Source of the DNA: Chloroflexota bacterium
GTDB lineage: Bacteria; Chloroflexota; Anaerolineae; Aggregatilineales; Phototrophicaceae
DNA: 49,524 nucleotides
NCBI GenBank assembly: GCA_026713245.1
Contig: JAPOOU010000142.1
Location: 1-49,524 of the forward strand
Direction of reading: 5' to 3'
The notes beneath the pieces were generated by a model that did no database searches, was not told where the DNA came from, and saw only the letters and a list, made by a program, of their open reading frames with translations. Both the position numbers and the translations under genes were made by a program. Of this stretch, positions 8,203-16,074 are shown one piece after another. Positions within the stretch are counted from its first letter, which is position 1, and every line of letters begins with the position of its first letter.

Positions 8203-9219
8203 CTACCGCCGCGCGCGCGGATCCAAGACGTCGCGCAAGCCGTCGCCGATAAGATTCCAACTGAAAACCATCAACCAGATTGCCAGCCCGGGGAAGGTCG
8301 CGATCCACCACTCATCGGGGAAATAACGGCGGCCGTCGTTGATCATGGCGCCCCATTCCGGGGTGGGCGGCTGCGCGCCAAAGCCGATGAAGCCCAGCGC
8401 TGCGGCGGTCAAGACCGCGAAGCCGAAGTCGGTGGTCATCTTGATAATGATGGGAGACACTGCATTGGGCAGAATATGCCGAAAGATGATGCGCATGTGG
8501 CCAGCGCCGATGCCAAAGGCAGCCTCGACGAAGGGCTCTTCGCGCAAGGACAGCACCAGACTGCGAGTCAATCGGGCAAAGCCCGGCCACCAGACCAGCG
8601 AAATGCCAATCATGGCATTGATGATGCCCTTGCCCAGCGCCGCGGAGATTGCGATCGCCAGCACCAGGGCGGGCACAGTCAGGAAAATATCGGTGATTCG
8701 CATCAAGATGTCGTCAAGCCAGCCGCCTGCATATCCAGCTATGGCGCCGATAGTCACGCCGATGGTCGTGGCGAGCAGGATGATTATCGTGCCGACTTGC
8801 AGCGCCAATCCCGTGCCCATGACCACGCGGCTGAAGATATCGCGCCCAATCTTGTCGGTGCCAAAGACAAATTCCTCGCTCGGCGCTTGCAGTCGCGCCA
8901 TGACACGCGTTTTGCCGGCGGCGTCCTCGGGATAGGGCGCGATGACCGGCGCGAAAATGGCGACCAGTAGAACGAAGATCAATATCACTAGACCGATCAT
9001 CGAGAGTCGGTTGGAGCCAAAGCGATACAAGCCGCGCGAGATATTCTCCCAGCGCGCCGAGCGAGCCGTTCTTTTCTTGCTACCCCTGCCCCGGCCCCTC
9101 CCCAATGCATCGGGTTGGGGTGTTTGTCCGCCTTCAAGGCGAGCATCGGTAGAGACTTGCAAGTCTCCCCCTGATGCCTCGGGGGGAGATTTAGAGGGGG
9201 GTAGGCGCGACTCAGCCAT
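8203..9219 (-). CDS. peptide-type ABC transporter permease (DppC/OppC-type)
   Basis: 338 residues. An inner-membrane permease with a first membrane segment around residues 75-95 (MIGLVILIFVLLVAIFAPVI), several later segments and the EAA-loop region FVEAAFGIGAGHMRIIFRHI followed by LPNAV. The N-terminal roughly 45 residues (RLPPSKSPPEASGGDLQVST and on) are not conserved permease sequence but come from a mosaic of palindromic repeats (9091-9205), so the extension is probably an acquired cytoplasmic tail. The start at 9219 overlaps the OppB-type gene by 8 nt, and no internal Met lies between the repeat and the first membrane segment, so translation must cross the repeat. Confidence 0.9.
   Translation of the reverse strand: MAESRLPPSKSPPEASGGDLQVSTDARLEGGQTPQPDALGRGRGRGSKKRTARSARWENISRGLYRFGSNRLSMIGLVILIFVLLVAIFAPVIAPYPEDAAGKTRVMARLQAPSEEFVFGTDKIGRDIFSRVVMGTGLALQVGTIIILLATTIGVTIGAIAGYAGGWLDDILMRITDIFLTVPALVLAIAISAALGKGIINAMIGISLVWWPGFARLTRSLVLSLREEPFVEAAFGIGAGHMRIIFRHILPNAVSPIIIKMTTDFGFAVLTAAALGFIGFGAQPPTPEWGAMINDGRRYFPDEWWIATFPGLAIWLMVFSWNLIGDGLRDVLDPRARR
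9091..9205 (-). repeat. mosaic of palindromic repeats translated as the permease N-terminus
   Basis: Four inverted repeats lie side by side: CCCCAA/TTGGGG (9100-9105 with 9115-9120), CGCCTT/AAGGCG (9129-9134 with 9136-9141), a perfect 16-bp palindrome GAGACTTGCAAGTCTC (9152-9167), and TCTCCCCC/GGGGGAGA (9164-9171 with 9182-9189). The whole block is open in the permease frame. It resembles the composite G/C-rich dispersed repeats common in some bacterial genomes and the element inside HyuA at 2035-2079. Confidence 0.7.
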
Positions 9220-10225
9220 AGCGAATTCTCGGATCCAGCATGCCGTAGACGATATCCGTCAGGATATTGACCAGGCTGAAAACGATGCCGTAAAGAAAAG
9301 CGATGCCCATTATCGGTTGGAAATCCAGGCTCAATGAGGCATTTACAGCGTATAGCCCAAGGCCGGGCCAATCAAAAATGGTTTCAATCAATATCGCGCC
9401 GGCCATCAACCAACCAAAATTGAGCGAGATGATGGTGATGGTGGCGATGAAGGCGTTGCGCAGCACATATTTGAAAATGATGATGCGATAAGGAATGCCG
9501 ATGGCGCGCTCCATGCGCACGAAATCTTTCTCAAGCGCTTCGACCATGCTGGCGCGGGTGATGCGGGTGATGCTGGCAAAGGCGCTAAAGGATAGCACCA
9601 GCGAGGGAATAAAAATATGCTTTAACGAGATGAGAAAGGTCTCGAAATCGAGTTGAATCAAGCTGTCAATCAGAAATAGTCCGGTGGTTGTGGCCGGGGG
9701 CGTGACGAGTACCGGCAGACGTTTGTTAATAGGAAACATGCCCAGGTCGCGACCGAACCAGGTCTGGAAGATCATCGCCAGCCAAAAGGCGGGAAAACTG
9801 ACGAAGAAGAGCGACAATATCCGCGCGACATGGTCGGGCAAGCGATTGCGATACATGGCCGAGATGACGCCGGCCGGCACACCCAATAGCGTAGCGATAA
9901 TGACGGCGATGGTGGTCAATTCCAGCGTCGCCGGCCAGAACGTCCGCAAGTCGGGCAAGACATCGCGGCGCGTATAGAGCGATTGCCCCCAGTCGCCGCG
10001 GAAAAGACCCGCCATATAGTTGATATATTGCACCGGCAGCGGTTGATCAAGCCCGAATTCGCGCCGCAGCGCTTCTTTGATCTCTTCCGTGGCTTGCGGT
10101 CCGGCAGCCAGCCCGACAGGATCGCCCGGCACCAGGCGGGCGATGGAAAAGGTAAGGATGCTGAGGCCGATCAGCGTGGGAATGATGAGCGCGATACGGC
10201 GCAGCAGGTAGAATCGGAGGTTCAT
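9212..10225 (-). CDS. peptide-type ABC transporter permease (DppB/OppB-type)
   Basis: 337 residues. The N-terminus YLLRRIALIIPTLIGLSILT then FSIARLVPGDP is the hallmark of DppB/OppB permeases. About six membrane segments follow, and the EAA loop is VEALEKDFVRMERAIGIPYR. It pairs with the OppC-type permease, which starts inside its last codons. Its upstream neighbour is not the binding protein, as usual, but an unrelated two-gene module whose last gene ends 9 nt before this start. Confidence 0.92.
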   Translation of the reverse strand: MNLRFYLLRRIALIIPTLIGLSILTFSIARLVPGDPVGLAAGPQATEEIKEALRREFGLDQPLPVQYINYMAGLFRGDWGQSLYTRRDVLPDLRTFWPATLELTTIAVIIATLLGVPAGVISAMYRNRLPDHVARILSLFFVSFPAFWLAMIFQTWFGRDLGMFPINKRLPVLVTPPATTTGLFLIDSLIQLDFETFLISLKHIFIPSLVLSFSAFASITRITRASMVEALEKDFVRMERAIGIPYRIIIFKYVLRNAFIATITIISLNFGWLMAGAILIETIFDWPGLGLYAVNASLSLDFQPIMGIAFLYGIVFSLVNILTDIVYGMLDPRIRYG

Positions 10226-10234
10226 GCTTGCACC

Positions 10235-11446
10235 TTAAGCGTCGGGCAATGAGAGTGCGGGGATATCGGTCGATTCTTGCTGATCCTGGTCGTCAATTGC
10301 AGAGACATCACTTGTGCTGGCAAGGCGGATACGATTGACACGGTTCTTTTGCTTCTTCATTTGTTTGCCACTGATTGCAACACGGCGTTTGAAGTACGCT
10401 CGAACAATATCGTCCAATACATCTTCAGGACCCTCGATATCCCACTTCGCATTGTCATCAGTGACCAGCACACACTCGGTTTTAACCAGCCCATCTGCAA
10501 GTTTCAGAACGCCTTCTTTTTCCAGGTCTGAGTCTGTCACTATATATCCATTGAGCGTCTCGTGCTCCGCGGAAGGTTCAGGCAAAGGGACATCTGCCAG
10601 GTGACGCTGTGTTACTTTGAAAGACACGATTTTGAGTTGATCGTGAACACTTGCCTGGAATTTGACTGAGTCTACTCGATTGCCATCTGGGGCAAGCTTT
10701 CGCGCGGCTTTCACAAAGCCAAGATAAGCGTTGGGATCATCAAGTTCCTGCTGAAGTTCGTAGAACTCACCCTTGTCTAGCAGGTTTAGATGCTCCAGAA
10801 AGGGTTCAACGATGTTTTCGAAGTGCTCAAAACCGGGCAGTTCGTTTTGAATCGGGCTACCTAGTCGCAGGGTCACGATGAAGCTGCCAGGCGCGAAACC
10901 GTCGACGAATATCGGGATTTCGCTGAAGTCATCTACGATACCTCCCTCAACATAGCTTAGCCGGCGATAGCAACATTTCGCGGTTATCTGCAGCATGCTT
11001 CGAATGCTCGGCATACGAGAACTTAGCTCGGATATAGCCGCCTTCCCATAGCCTATCTCTCCGCCCTGCAGCGAGAATTGCAGTTGCCCCCTGCCAAGAT
11101 GAATGCCGGCCTCTTCAAGTTTTACCGTACTTAGCAAGTCGTTGAGTTCCCACTCAATATCGGACGGCGGGTTGCCAGCAAGCGCGCGATACGCGAGTCT
11201 CTTGGCTCGGTCATATTCTTGGCAGCGCCAGGCTAGAGTGGCTGCAGAGCGATGCAGGACAGAGCGGGTGGGCTCGACGTCTTCGTCCACCATTAGTTCG
11301 GCTGCTGCTGCTTCTTTTTCGAGGGCAAGGCGTGTGAAATGAAGGTACCGTTTGCGATCTTTTTCCAGCCTTGCCACGAATGATTCATCCGCCAATTCCA
11401 TTGCTTCCCGATGCAATTGATTAACATGCTGAGCTTTTGTAGTCAT
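10235..11446 (-). CDS. uncharacterised protein, second gene of a two-gene module
   Basis: 403 residues. The function is not recognised. The N-terminal 110 residues are helical and Ala/Glu-rich with the string EPTRSVLHRSAATLAWRC and a TPR-like continuation (EYDRAKRLAYRALAGNPPSD). I recall this EPTRSVLxRSAA-type string from an uncharacterised protein that occurs next to a small partner in varied bacteria; no name can be given. The middle and C-terminal parts contain beta-rich stretches and a basic tail (FKRRVAISGKQMKKQKNRVN). No signal peptide or membrane segment is seen, so it is probably cytoplasmic. The start overlaps the upstream partner by 4 nt (ATGA). Its base composition is visibly more A+T-rich than the flanking transporter genes, which points to acquisition. 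Confidence 0.75.
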   Translation of the reverse strand: MTTKAQHVNQLHREAMELADESFVARLEKDRKRYLHFTRLALEKEAAAAELMVDEDVEPTRSVLHRSAATLAWRCQEYDRAKRLAYRALAGNPPSDIEWELNDLLSTVKLEEAGIHLGRGQLQFSLQGGEIGYGKAAISELSSRMPSIRSMLQITAKCCYRRLSYVEGGIVDDFSEIPIFVDGFAPGSFIVTLRLGSPIQNELPGFEHFENIVEPFLEHLNLLDKGEFYELQQELDDPNAYLGFVKAARKLAPDGNRVDSVKFQASVHDQLKIVSFKVTQRHLADVPLPEPSAEHETLNGYIVTDSDLEKEGVLKLADGLVKTECVLVTDDNAKWDIEGPEDVLDDIVRAYFKRRVAISGKQMKKQKNRVNRIRLASTSDVSAIDDQDQQESTDIPALSLPDA

Positions 11447-11997
11447 CTTTGCACCATAACAATAACGGGTTTGCCGAAGTCAGTAACTATTATATAGGCA
11501 GGCAACCGTATTTCATCTGAACGCTTGGACTGATTGATGCCCTCGTCTACTTTGATCTTGATGTCGCTGGGATACCTTGCTTCAGTAATACCCTTGCTTT
11601 CCATTCTTGCAGCAAACTGGAATGCAAACTTGTCTAGATCATCGCTTTCAGCCAACCAGAAGTCCACACCGTCATGTCTCTGCGAGCGTTTAATGGCAGT
11701 ATATTTGGTAGTCGCTCGAATCGTAAGACAAGCCATACCTTCAGCGGCAAATTCCACTGCATAGCCAGTATCGCCGAACGTATTAATCATGTTTTCCGAA
11801 TATCGTCGTGTCCATACGAGCGTAGCGTAGCTAAGATTCTCATCAAGGCTTCTTACCTCACAACGCAATCCGCTCTGGTGACGATGATGATGAAGGAGGA
11901 ATACTGCTGCGTCGTAAAGGTATTCTACCAAACTTGTCCTCATGAACGGCAGAGCTTGATTCAGCTTATCCAAATCCAGAAGTACAGTTTCCGCCAT
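11443..11997 (-). CDS. uncharacterised protein, first gene of a two-gene module
   Basis: 184 residues from the ATG at 11997 (MAETVLLDLDKLNQALPFMR); an extended frame up to 12069 crosses a hairpin and is rejected. Function unknown. Visible features are an N-terminal helical segment (SLVEYLYDAAVFLLHHH), a DGVDFWLAESDDLDKFAFQF string followed by AARMESKGI, and a beta-strand-like C-terminus LPAYIIVTDFGKPVIVM. The last two patterns occur together in small proteins that pair with a larger EPTRSVL-type protein, here the next gene. The pair lies between the binding protein and permease genes of a transporter operon. An accessory defence or stress module is possible but not shown by the sequence. Confidence 0.72.
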   Translation of the reverse strand: MAETVLLDLDKLNQALPFMRTSLVEYLYDAAVFLLHHHRHQSGLRCEVRSLDENLSYATLVWTRRYSENMINTFGDTGYAVEFAAEGMACLTIRATTKYTAIKRSQRHDGVDFWLAESDDLDKFAFQFAARMESKGITEARYPSDIKIKVDEGINQSKRSDEIRLPAYIIVTDFGKPVIVMVQR

Positions 11998-12056
11998 GCA
12001 TTTTCGCTTCTGTTGGTTGTGGGATAAGCCCCGGGCGCGCTGCACCGCCCTAAAGG

Positions 12057-12086
12057 CAGCCTCCCCCAACTACTTGAGGGAGGCTG
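12057..12086 (-). other. strong hairpin 12 nt after the substrate-binding-protein stop
   Basis: CAGCCTCCC at 12057-12065 pairs perfectly with GGGAGGCTG at 12078-12086 around a 12-nt loop. On the minus strand it follows the binding-protein stop closely, and only CCTTTAGG comes after it, so it lacks a proper U-tract. It is likely an mRNA 3'-end stabiliser or partial terminator that lets the binding protein be made in excess over the downstream genes. Comparable hairpins follow the other two binding-protein genes. Confidence 0.65.
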
Positions 12087-12097
12087 GCAATCTTAGC

Positions 12098-13654
12098 CTA
12101 GCAACCTTCCATCCACAGGTCCTGGAAGAGGACCGTGAGCGGATACATCGGCGAGTAGACAAATCCTTTGACGCAGCTATTGATCGATATGCTGCTGTCT
12201 TCGGTATACATCCAGACCGAGGGTTGTTCGGCGGCGACGATCTCCTGTACTTCCGCGTACATCGCCTGGCGCGCCTCCGCATCGCCAGTGACGCGAGCGG
12301 TATCCAGCAATTCGTTGACGCGGTCATTGTGGTAGAAGCTGCAGGAATTGAAGCTGCCCCATTGGTCGGAGTGATACTGATTGTAGAGGTGCGCATCGGG
12401 ATCCAGGAATGGCGGCAGCGTGTAGATGTTGATGATGTCCGGGCCGGTTTCCGGCGAGCCGCAACTCGCGGTCATATCAGGCCAAAGCATGGGGATCATG
12501 TTCAACTCGATATTCAGTTCCGCCAAGCCCTCTAACAAGATCAGACCCGGGATTTCCTCGCGTGGGAAGTCGGTGACGTAGACATAATCCAGGGTGATAC
12601 CGCCATCGGGCCAGGGTGTCATCGCCAGATACTCGCGCGCTTTGTCGAGATCGAATGTTGGGACATCCAGACCGTCGACATAGCCGACGAAATTGGCCGG
12701 GGTCGGACCGGGCAGAATTGTGATTGAAACGTCCTGGGCCTGCACCATCGCTTCGTAGTTCATGGCATGGGCGACGGCTTTACGCAGATTGATGTCGCTG
12801 GTGTATTCCCCGGTATTGTTCATCTTGAGCGTGTTGGTGAAGAAACCGCCGTGTTCTTCCCAGGCGTAGGCATCGGAACCGGTGATCTTCTCCTTGTCGC
12901 TGGCGGCCACGGTATCGGCGATATGAGTTTCGCCGGCCAGCAGCGCGTTTAGCTGAGTCGAGGCATCGCGCTGGATTATCCAGATGAAGCCATCGAGGTG
13001 GTCGTCGCCGGTCCAGCCCGCCCAATAGTCGTCGACTGCAATGAACTCGTAGAGATTGCCGATCTCCCAGCGCCCCTGCGTGAAGGGACCGGAACCGGCC
13101 GCGTTCTCCTTCAGATAGCTCTGCCCCATATCGTCGCCCAGGTTGGCTTCGACAATCGCCGGGTTGACGACAAACAACTGCGGCAGCGTACCGATGAAGG
13201 GGGCATAGGGCTGCGTCAGCGTGAACTGAACGGAGAATTCGCCAACGGCTTCCGCCGTGTTCTCGTCGGCGATGGTCGCCCAGCGCCAACTCGGCGGTCC
13301 CGAGATCGCCAGAATGCGGTTGAAACTGTAAACGACCGCATCGGCATTGACCGGGCTGCCATCGTGAAAGACGGCGTTGTCTTTCAAGTGGAAGGTCCAT
13401 ACGGTCGCGTCGTCATTGACTTCGTAGCTGTCCACCAAGTGCGGGATTGTCTCGCTGGCACGGTAAATGTAGAGCGCGTCGTAAAGGCTGCGCAGCGCGC
13501 CGTTGATCGAGTAGTTTTCGCCCGTGGCCGGGTCGATGTTTTCGATATCCTGGTTGCCGCCATAGAGCAGGATATCGTCTTGCGCCAAGCTGGTCACTGA
13601 CGGGATCAGCAACAAGCCGAACACAAGACCAAGCACTAGCATACGTTTCAACAT
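12098..13654 (-). CDS. peptide-type ABC transporter substrate-binding protein (SBP family 5)
   Basis: 518 residues. The signal peptide MLKRMLVLGLVFGLLLIPSV ends at SLAQD; there is no lipobox Cys. The mature part has family 5 patterns: LRSLYDALYIYRASETIPHL, WTFHLKDNAVFHDGSPVNAD, and INLRKAVAHAMNYEAMVQ. It binds the substrate outside the membrane and hands it to the OppBC-type permeases. The start has AGGAGAGG upstream, and a good sigma-70-type promoter lies at 13717-13745. It is the first gene of the operon. Specificity could be peptides or heterocycles related to hydantoin, given the DUF917 and HyuA genes. Confidence 0.92.
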   Translation of the reverse strand: MLKRMLVLGLVFGLLLIPSVTSLAQDDILLYGGNQDIENIDPATGENYSINGALRSLYDALYIYRASETIPHLVDSYEVNDDATVWTFHLKDNAVFHDGSPVNADAVVYSFNRILAISGPPSWRWATIADENTAEAVGEFSVQFTLTQPYAPFIGTLPQLFVVNPAIVEANLGDDMGQSYLKENAAGSGPFTQGRWEIGNLYEFIAVDDYWAGWTGDDHLDGFIWIIQRDASTQLNALLAGETHIADTVAASDKEKITGSDAYAWEEHGGFFTNTLKMNNTGEYTSDINLRKAVAHAMNYEAMVQAQDVSITILPGPTPANFVGYVDGLDVPTFDLDKAREYLAMTPWPDGGITLDYVYVTDFPREEIPGLILLEGLAELNIELNMIPMLWPDMTASCGSPETGPDIINIYTLPPFLDPDAHLYNQYHSDQWGSFNSCSFYHNDRVNELLDTARVTGDAEARQAMYAEVQEIVAAEQPSVWMYTEDSSISINSCVKGFVYSPMYPLTVLFQDLWMEGC

Positions 13655-13667
13655 GATTTCCTCTCCT

Positions 13668-13685
13668 CTGCAAAAAATTTTGCAG
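13668..13685 (-). promoter_or_regulatory. perfect inverted repeat in the leader of the peptide-type operon
   Basis: CTGCAAAA at 13668-13675 and TTTTGCAG at 13678-13685 form a perfect 8-bp inverted repeat with a 2-nt centre. It lies between the promoter and the Shine-Dalgarno sequence of the binding protein, directly abutting the latter. This is a good operator candidate for a dimeric repressor. Confidence 0.5.
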
Positions 13686-13716
13686 AATTCGTGAATACGA
13701 AAAAAAAGTTTGCGAT

Positions 13717-13745
13717 ATTATAACTTAATCGCAGCTGTTTCGCAA
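13717..13745 (-). promoter_or_regulatory. sigma-70-type promoter of the peptide-type operon
   Basis: On the minus strand TTGCGA (13740-13745), a 17-nt spacer and a perfect TATAAT (13717-13722). It lies 63-91 nt upstream of the binding-protein ATG. Confidence 0.65.
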
Positions 13746-13886
13746 TCACCTGCCTGGCGCCGGAACAATTGTTTGGAATTTCGCGCGGAAACTCGGTAAA
13801 CTCTTCCGCTGCCGGCGGAGAGGCATTGGCAGGCGCGCTTGCTTGGGGCGTCGGCGCCGAGCGCGTATCGCTGGTTTAACAATTGA

Positions 13887-14101
13887 TTTTTTGTCGCCTT
13901 CATCGAGACCGGTGTGATCGCGGCCGGGCTGACCGGCTTCTTTACACAGTTCTTCTACGGCTTGATCATAATCCTCTCGTTGATATTTCAGCGTTTCAAC
14001 GGCGGGCGCGTGCGATGAAAATAATCCAAGTGGGCACCTGCGATTGGCAGTTGCTGCAAGAACCTGCTAGGCTACGCGACAATCAACGTTCTATCCGGTA
14101 A
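13887..14101 (+). pseudogene. remnant of a sugar ABC permease 3' end and a Gfo/Idh-like start
   Basis: From 13887 the frame reads FFVAFIETGVIAAGL then TGFFTQFFYGLIIILSLIFQ and RFNGGRVR, with TGA at 14016-14018. This resembles the C-terminal helix and tail of RbsC-type sugar permeases, but the frame is closed just upstream by TGA (13884-13886), so the rest of the gene is missing. The stop overlaps an ATG (14015) as ATGA. The following short frame starts MKIIQVGT, like the MKVIQLGI start of the intact Gfo/Idh gene at 15055, but diverges after about eight residues and ends at 14101. Together they look like debris of an earlier permease-oxidoreductase operon. The rest of 13746-13886 shows nothing recognisable. 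Confidence 0.5.
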
Positions 14102-14115
14102 ATTTGGGTGAAGAC

Positions 14116-14970
14116 ATGAGCATAAGATTTATGTGGCTACTTTTACTCTCGGCGATGCTGCCTATCGCTGCTGAACCGTCCGCGGTGAGCGCATGGCAAC
14201 CGACCTGCTTGGAGGGGGAAACGGCGCACATTAAAAGTCCAATGAACATCCGCGAGTCTCCCTCGACGAGCAGTCCGGTAGTGGCGGGCGCCCAAACCGG
14301 TGATACCTTCGCCGTAATCCAGAAAACCGTCGGCGCAAAATATTGCTGGCTGAAAATCAGCCTGGGCTGGTTGGCCGTTACGGGGCGGGTCCGAGTGACG
14401 TTTCCCAACAGATTTCTCGACACAGGCTCCACCGCGCCGACGACGACTGCGCCATCAGACATCGACAACTGTTGTTTCGTAGATCGACAATGCACGACGG
14501 AACAAGAATGGACGGACGGATATTGGGCGTTTCAAAATAGACAGTGCGGCGCGCAACCTCAATTCTCTGGCGCCAATTTGTCCAGGCCCCGTATTGAGGG
14601 ATCAGAAGCCTTCATTAATGTGATGAACGAATCGCTGAATATCATAGAACGCAAGGCGCCGGCGCTCTATCAATACATCGTCAGCGCAACAAGAGTGATC
14701 GAAGAACGTGAAGAAGAACCTGGAACGAATGATTGTAACTTGGGCTTCGCCGTTGTCGGTACGGGCAGAACATCCTTGGGCAGCTGTGTTAAGGATTTGT
14801 ATTTGCACAATAAGGATTTGCATTTGCCAAAACCTCTCTATGCTTATCACGCCGCCTACTTGGCGCACGAGGCTTGTCACCATCATGGCGACGACTGGAT
14901 AACCGGCGAATTCGTCCACGAGACGTGCCACATAGCCGGGTACGATGCCGTCGACGCTATGAGCGCCTGA
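14116..14970 (+). CDS. secreted SH3 / Cys-rich-repeat / HExxH protein, copy C
   Basis: 284 residues from the ATG at 14116 (GGTGAAG 5 nt upstream). Signal peptide 1-27 (MWLLLLSAMLPIAAE core), an SH3-like domain about 30-95 (MNIRESPSTSSPVVAGAQTG), and a single Cys-rich repeat at 116-144 (NCCFVDRQC ... GYWAFQNRQC). The C-terminal domain has HEACH at 251-255 and a second HExxH-like string, HETCH, at 268-272, which falls where copies A and B have NExxC. It is a third paralogue of the genes at 2550 and 3802, shorter by two Cys-rich repeats and on the opposite strand. It lies directly after permease debris, again at a junction in a catabolic region. Function is unknown; extracellular zinc peptidase is a hypothesis from the motif. 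Confidence 0.82.
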   Translation: MSIRFMWLLLLSAMLPIAAEPSAVSAWQPTCLEGETAHIKSPMNIRESPSTSSPVVAGAQTGDTFAVIQKTVGAKYCWLKISLGWLAVTGRVRVTFPNRFLDTGSTAPTTTAPSDIDNCCFVDRQCTTEQEWTDGYWAFQNRQCGAQPQFSGANLSRPRIEGSEAFINVMNESLNIIERKAPALYQYIVSATRVIEEREEEPGTNDCNLGFAVVGTGRTSLGSCVKDLYLHNKDLHLPKPLYAYHAAYLAHEACHHHGDDWITGEFVHETCHIAGYDAVDAMSA

Positions 14971-15054
14971 ACGCCGCATAGATGAAGACTCTGCGGATGG
15001 AACCAACGATTTCGCAGCAACAAAGTCCGATATCGTTGAAAGGAAGTCATTTCG

Positions 15055-16074
15055 ATGAAAGTCATACAATTGGGCATCGGCGGCATGGGGGAGACCTGGC
15101 TGAAGGCGGTTCAGCGCTCGGCGGAAGTTGCCTATGCCGGCTTCGTGGAAATCAACGATGACATCGCGCGCGAGCAAGCCGCCGCCTTCAACCTCGATCC
15201 CGCCACTATCTTCAAGTCACTGCCGGAAGCCCTGGACAAGCTCAATGCCGACGCGGTGATTGATGTGACGCCCCCGCAGTTTCACAAGGCGAATTCCTTG
15301 TTAGCTCTGGAAGCCGGCTTGCCGGTGCTATCAGAGAAACCGCTGGCGGGTACAGCGAAAGACGCGCAAGCGATCGTAGCTAAAGTTCAAGAGACCGGCA
15401 TTATCCACATGGTGGCGCAGAACTACCGCTATCGTCCGCTGACGCAGACGGTCAAGTCAGTGCTTGAAACCGGCGCATTGGGCGCAGTTGGGGCGGTACA
15501 GGCCCAGTTCTACAAGGGTCCGCGCTTCGGCGGCTTCCGCGAGGAAATGCCCCATCCGCTCATCATTGATATGGCCATCCACCACTTCGACATGATGCGA
15601 TTGTTCCTTGGCAGCGACCCGTCCGAAATCAGCGCCCGCAGTTGGAATCCACCCTGGAGTTGGTTCAAGGGCGACGCCAGCGCTACCGCGGCCATGCGCT
15701 TCGAAAACGGCGTATTTGCCAGCTACAGCGCCTCCTGGTGTTCACAGGCGCTCCCTACCGGTTGGAATGCGGATTGGCGCTTCGACTGCGAAAAAGCTGT
15801 GATGCTGGTCGAAGATGATGTCGTGACCGTACAAGATCTGTTGCGGGTTACTGACAGACGGGGCGCCCTGGCCAATGTGCATGGCAAAAGACGCCTTGTT
15901 CCGCTGCTGGAGATGGAACGCGAGGGGCAGGACTATCTGCTGCATGAATTCTACGAAGCGGTCACAAAAGGCAAGCCGGTCGCTACTTCGGCCCAGGACA
16001 ATATCCGCACGGTTGAATTTGTTTTCGGGGTCGTGCAGGCCTGTGACAGCGGCGAAACCGTAAAGCTCTCCTAG
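15055..16074 (+). CDS. Gfo/Idh/MocA family oxidoreductase
   Basis: 339 residues. N-terminal Rossmann fold with the dinucleotide-binding start VIQLGIGGMGETWLKAV, and the family's EKPLAGT motif with the catalytic Lys at about residue 95. The later string HPLIIDMAIHHFDMMRLFLG is typical of Gfo/Idh substrate domains. It oxidises or reduces a sugar, inositol or sugar-acid hydroxyl with NAD(P). Ribosome binding site AAGGAAG lies 7 nt upstream. It converges on and overlaps by 4 nt the enolase-superfamily gene on the other strand. The substrate cannot be told from sequence; the neighbourhood suggests an aldose or aldonic acid. Confidence 0.9.
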   Translation: MKVIQLGIGGMGETWLKAVQRSAEVAYAGFVEINDDIAREQAAAFNLDPATIFKSLPEALDKLNADAVIDVTPPQFHKANSLLALEAGLPVLSEKPLAGTAKDAQAIVAKVQETGIIHMVAQNYRYRPLTQTVKSVLETGALGAVGAVQAQFYKGPRFGGFREEMPHPLIIDMAIHHFDMMRLFLGSDPSEISARSWNPPWSWFKGDASATAAMRFENGVFASYSASWCSQALPTGWNADWRFDCEKAVMLVEDDVVTVQDLLRVTDRRGALANVHGKRRLVPLLEMEREGQDYLLHEFYEAVTKGKPVATSAQDNIRTVEFVFGVVQACDSGETVKLS

